A program made the translations under genes and the position numbers. From Verrucomicrobiota bacterium (GTDB lineage Bacteria; Verrucomicrobiota; Verrucomicrobiia; Methylacidiphilales; Verrucolacustridaceae): DNA of 12,555 nucleotides. This document shows positions 9,903-12,555 of the stretch, piece after piece. The stretch's first letter is position 1, and each line of letters starts with the position of its first letter. The stretch is taken from the NCBI GenBank assembly GCA_010025475.1, contig RGTE01000024.1, positions 1 to 12,555 on the forward strand, in the 5' to 3' direction. Under the pieces are notes generated by a model. That model saw nothing but the letters and a program-made list of their open reading frames with translations. It had not been told where the DNA came from and searched no databases.

Positions 9903-12555
9903 TTAGGCGGCCACAACTTCCAGCGGGCTGGGTTTCTGCAAATCCTCGTCCACGACACGGCTGCGTTCGCCGACTTTCACATCAAGGCAGAGGCTCTGCA
10001 TTTCCTTGATGAGCACGTTGAAGGATTCCGGCGTGCCGGCCTCCAGGGAGTTGTCCCCTTTCACGATGCTCTCATAAATGCGGGTGCGGCCAGCCACGTC
10101 ATCGGACTTCACGGTGAGGAGTTCCTGGAGGGTGTAGGCAGCGCCGTAGGCCTCCATCGCCCACACCTCCATCTCCCCGTAGCGCTGTCCGCCATACTGC
10201 GCCTTGCCGCCCAGCGGCTGCTGAGTGACGAGCGAGTATGGACCGACGGCGCGGGCGTGGATCTTGTCCGCGACCAAGTGGTGCAGCTTCATCATATAGA
10301 TCAGGCCGACCACGACACGCTGGTCGAACGGTTCACCCGTGCGCCCGTCCAAGAGCAAGGACTTGCCGTCCTCGTCCAACTTCGCCTTTTTGAGGAAATC
10401 GCGGATTTTGGTCTCGCTGATTCCGTCAAACACCGGCGTGGCCACGTTAAAGCCGAGGGCCCGGGCCGCGATCCCCAGATGGGTCTCAAGCACCTGGCCA
10501 ACGTTCATACGCGAAGGCACACCGAGCGGGTTCAGGATGATGTCGACCGGGGTGCCGTCCGGAAGGAACGGCATGTCTTCTTCCGGCACGATCTTGGCAA
10601 CGACGCCCTTGTTCCCGTGGCGCCCGGCCATCTTGTCGCCGACGGAGATCTTCCGCTTGGCGGCGACATAGACCTTCACCTGCTTGATGATGCCTGGATC
10701 GATGTCTTCCCCAGCCTCCACCCGCTCCAGCTCCACATCCTTCTCGTTGGCCAATTGGTTGAACTTCTGTTCGAAGCTCGAGATGATCTCACGGATCTTG
10801 ATCCGGATGGGGCTCGGATCGATCTCGATGTGGTTGTACACATCAGCGATCTTCCGCAGCAGCGTCTTGGTAATCTTGCGGTTGGCCGGGATGATGATTT
10901 CGCCGGTTTCCGCGTTGACCACGTCGAGCGGGATCTTCTCGTTGAGCAGAATGTTCGAGAGGGATTGGGTCAGTTCCTCCTTCAACTCCGCGTGCTTCTT
11001 GATGAACTTGTCCTCAACGGTTTTGGCGTGCTTCTTAGCCTCGCCCGGTGCGAGCTTGATAACGTCCTTCTTCAGTCCGCCGCCAGTCACCTTCACGTCC
11101 ATGACGATTCCGGCGGAGCCGGAGGGCACCACGAGGGAGCTATCCTTCACGTCCGCGGCCTTTTCGCCGAAGATCGCGCGCAACAGCCGCTCTTCGGGGG
11201 CCAATTCTGTCTCGCTCTTCGGGGTGATTTTGCCGACGAGGATATCGCCTGCCTTCACCTCCGCACCGACGCGCACCACGCCATCTGGACCGAGGTTTTT
11301 CAGGGCCTCGTCGCCTACATTCGGGATGTCCCTGGTGATCTCTTCAGGCCCGAGCTTCGTGTCCCGGGCTGAGATTTCAAACTCCTCGATGTGGATACTG
11401 GTGTAGACGTCCTCCTTGACCAGTCGCTGGTTGAGCAGGATGGCGTCCTCGAAGTTGTACCCGTGCCAAGGCATGAACGCGACGACCACGTTCCGACCGA
11501 GGGCCAGTTCACCCCCTTCAGTGCAGGGTCCGTCGGCGATCACCATGCCTTTGGTTACCCGCTGGCCTACTTTGACGATCGGCTTTTGGTTGATGCAGGT
11601 ACCCGCGTTGGATCGCATGAACTTGCGGAGGTTGTAGACGTAAATCCCCTTCTCTGGATCGGTCTTGAGACGTTTCCGGTTTTCCGGGGCTTCACCGTCT
11701 TCAGTCACCAGAATCTGGTTGGCGGTGACGGAGGCCACCTTGCCGGGGCCTTCGCTGATCACCATTGCGTAGGAATCCCTTGCAACCTTGCCTTCCATGC
11801 CAGTACCGACCACGGGGGCTTCAGAAAGAAGTAGTGGCACACCCTGGCGTTGCATATTGGAACCCATCAGCGCGCGGTTCGCGTCGTCGTGCTCCAGGAA
11901 TGGAATCAGGGATGCGGCCACCGAAACCAGTTGTTTCGGGGAAACGTCCATGTAGTGGACTTTATCCGGCTCCACTTCGAGGAACTCCCCGCGGTAGCGG
12001 ACGGAGACTTTCGGCGAGGTGAACTTTCCGTGACCATCCACAGCGGAGTTCGCCTGGGCCACGATGAAGTTCTCCTCCTGGTCGGCGGTGAGATAGTCCA
12101 GATCCTCGCGCACCCGGCCGCTATCGACCTTGCGGTACGGGGTCTCGATGAACCCAAACTCGTTGATCCGGGCGTGGGTGGAGAGGCTGGAGATCAAGCC
12201 GATGTTGGGGCCTTCCGGCGTCTCGATCGGGCAGATCCGGCCGTAGTGGGACGGATGCACGTCGCGAACCTCAAAGCCGGCGCGGTCGCGGCTCAAACCT
12301 CCCGGTCCAAGGGCCGAGAGACGGCGCTTGTGGGTGAGCTCGCTCAGAGGGTTCGTCTGGTCCATCAGCTGAGAGAGCTGGCTCCGGCCGAAGAAATCGC
12401 GGATCACCGCGGACAGGGCCTTCGGGTTGATCAGCTTTTGGGGTGTCATGCCCTCGGTGTTGACGTCGAATAGGGTCATGCGCTCTTTGACCAGGCGCTC
12501 CGTCCGGCTCAGACCGGTCCGGCACTGGTTGGAGAGAAGTTCCCCGACGGTCCGC
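9903..12555 (-). CDS. rpoB: DNA-directed RNA polymerase, beta subunit, C-terminal two thirds
   Basis: The open frame runs off the right edge, so the N-terminal part (roughly 450 residues by comparison with E. coli beta, 1342 residues) is missing; 883 residues are visible. They begin RTVGELLSNQCRTGLSRTER and include the rifampicin-binding cluster (12309-12386), RDRAGFEVRDVHPSHYGRIC with PIETPEGPNIGLI, the GYNFEDAI motif near the active site, the GDKMAGRHGNKGVVAKI motif with the conserved lysine that contacts the nascent RNA, and the C-terminal clamp region GGKAQYGGQRYGEMEVWAME with GAAYTLQELLTVKSDD. The Met codon at 12477-12479 is internal, not the start. The gene ends with TAA, and rpoC follows after 24 bases. 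rplJ-rplL would be expected upstream, beyond the window. Confidence 0.98.
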   Translation of the reverse strand, partial: RTVGELLSNQCRTGLSRTERLVKERMTLFDVNTEGMTPQKLINPKALSAVIRDFFGRSQLSQLMDQTNPLSELTHKRRLSALGPGGLSRDRAGFEVRDVHPSHYGRICPIETPEGPNIGLISSLSTHARINEFGFIETPYRKVDSGRVREDLDYLTADQEENFIVAQANSAVDGHGKFTSPKVSVRYRGEFLEVEPDKVHYMDVSPKQLVSVAASLIPFLEHDDANRALMGSNMQRQGVPLLLSEAPVVGTGMEGKVARDSYAMVISEGPGKVASVTANQILVTEDGEAPENRKRLKTDPEKGIYVYNLRKFMRSNAGTCINQKPIVKVGQRVTKGMVIADGPCTEGGELALGRNVVVAFMPWHGYNFEDAILLNQRLVKEDVYTSIHIEEFEISARDTKLGPEEITRDIPNVGDEALKNLGPDGVVRVGAEVKAGDILVGKITPKSETELAPEERLLRAIFGEKAADVKDSSLVVPSGSAGIVMDVKVTGGGLKKDVIKLAPGEAKKHAKTVEDKFIKKHAELKEELTQSLSNILLNEKIPLDVVNAETGEIIIPANRKITKTLLRKIADVYNHIEIDPSPIRIKIREIISSFEQKFNQLANEKDVELERVEAGEDIDPGIIKQVKVYVAAKRKISVGDKMAGRHGNKGVVAKIVPEEDMPFLPDGTPVDIILNPLGVPSRMNVGQVLETHLGIAARALGFNVATPVFDGISETKIRDFLKKAKLDEDGKSLLLDGRTGEPFDQRVVVGLIYMMKLHHLVADKIHARAVGPYSLVTQQPLGGKAQYGGQRYGEMEVWAMEAYGAAYTLQELLTVKSDDVAGRTRIYESIVKGDNSLEAGTPESFNVLIKEMQSLCLDVKVGERSRVVDEDLQKPSPLEVVAA
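12309..12386 (-). other. rpoB: Rifampicin-binding cluster of rpoB (E. coli residues 508-533)
   Basis: This stretch encodes RSQLSQLMDQTNPLSELTHK followed by RRLSAL. Residues matching E. coli Q513, D516, H526, R529, S531 and L533, the main resistance sites, are all wild type, so ordinary rifampicin sensitivity of the enzyme would be expected. Two positions differ from E. coli: S508 is Arg, and F514, which lies in the drug pocket, is Leu (codon 12366-12368). Whether these alter drug affinity cannot be told from sequence. Confidence 0.85.

Overview
The window is a dense block of core informational genes, all transcribed from the minus strand, so the biological order runs from right to left: rpoB (5' part cut off by the window edge), rpoC, rpsL, rpsG, fusA, rpsJ, rplC, rplD, rplW and rplB (3' part cut off). 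These genes encode the two large subunits of RNA polymerase, the elongation factor EF-G, and ribosomal proteins S12, S7, S10, L3, L4, L23 and L2. No mobile element, CRISPR array, tRNA, rRNA or accessory gene is visible, and coding sequence fills all but about 280 bases.

The DNA is GC-rich (about 60% by eye). The beta' subunit carries a long insertion after the trigger loop, as in Gram-negative bacteria. The str genes (rpsL-rpsG-fusA) run directly into the S10 genes (rpsJ-rplC-rplD-rplW-rplB), with no tuf between fusA and rpsJ. The rpsL-rpsG-fusA-rpsJ order without tuf is also known from Chlamydiae. Together with the style of the protein sequences, this suggests the PVC superphylum, most likely a verrucomicrobial bacterium. 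That placement is an inference; a phylogeny of RpoB, RpoC or EF-G would settle it.

Layout: 9903-12555 is the C-terminal two thirds of rpoB. A 24-base gap leads to rpoC (5706-9878). The only sizeable gap, 217 bases (5489-5705), holds a probable intrinsic terminator just after rpoC and then a structured leader before rpsL. From rpsL to the left edge the genes are packed with gaps of -3 to 11 bases. Most Shine-Dalgarno sequences lie on or before the stop codon of the preceding gene, pointing to coupled translation of one long mRNA.

I found no previously undescribed system. The items most worth a second look are regulatory: the rpoC-rpsL leader, a heptamer repeated three times around the rpoC start, near-identical gene junctions, and the lack of room for the autoregulatory sites known in the E. 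coli str and S10 operons.
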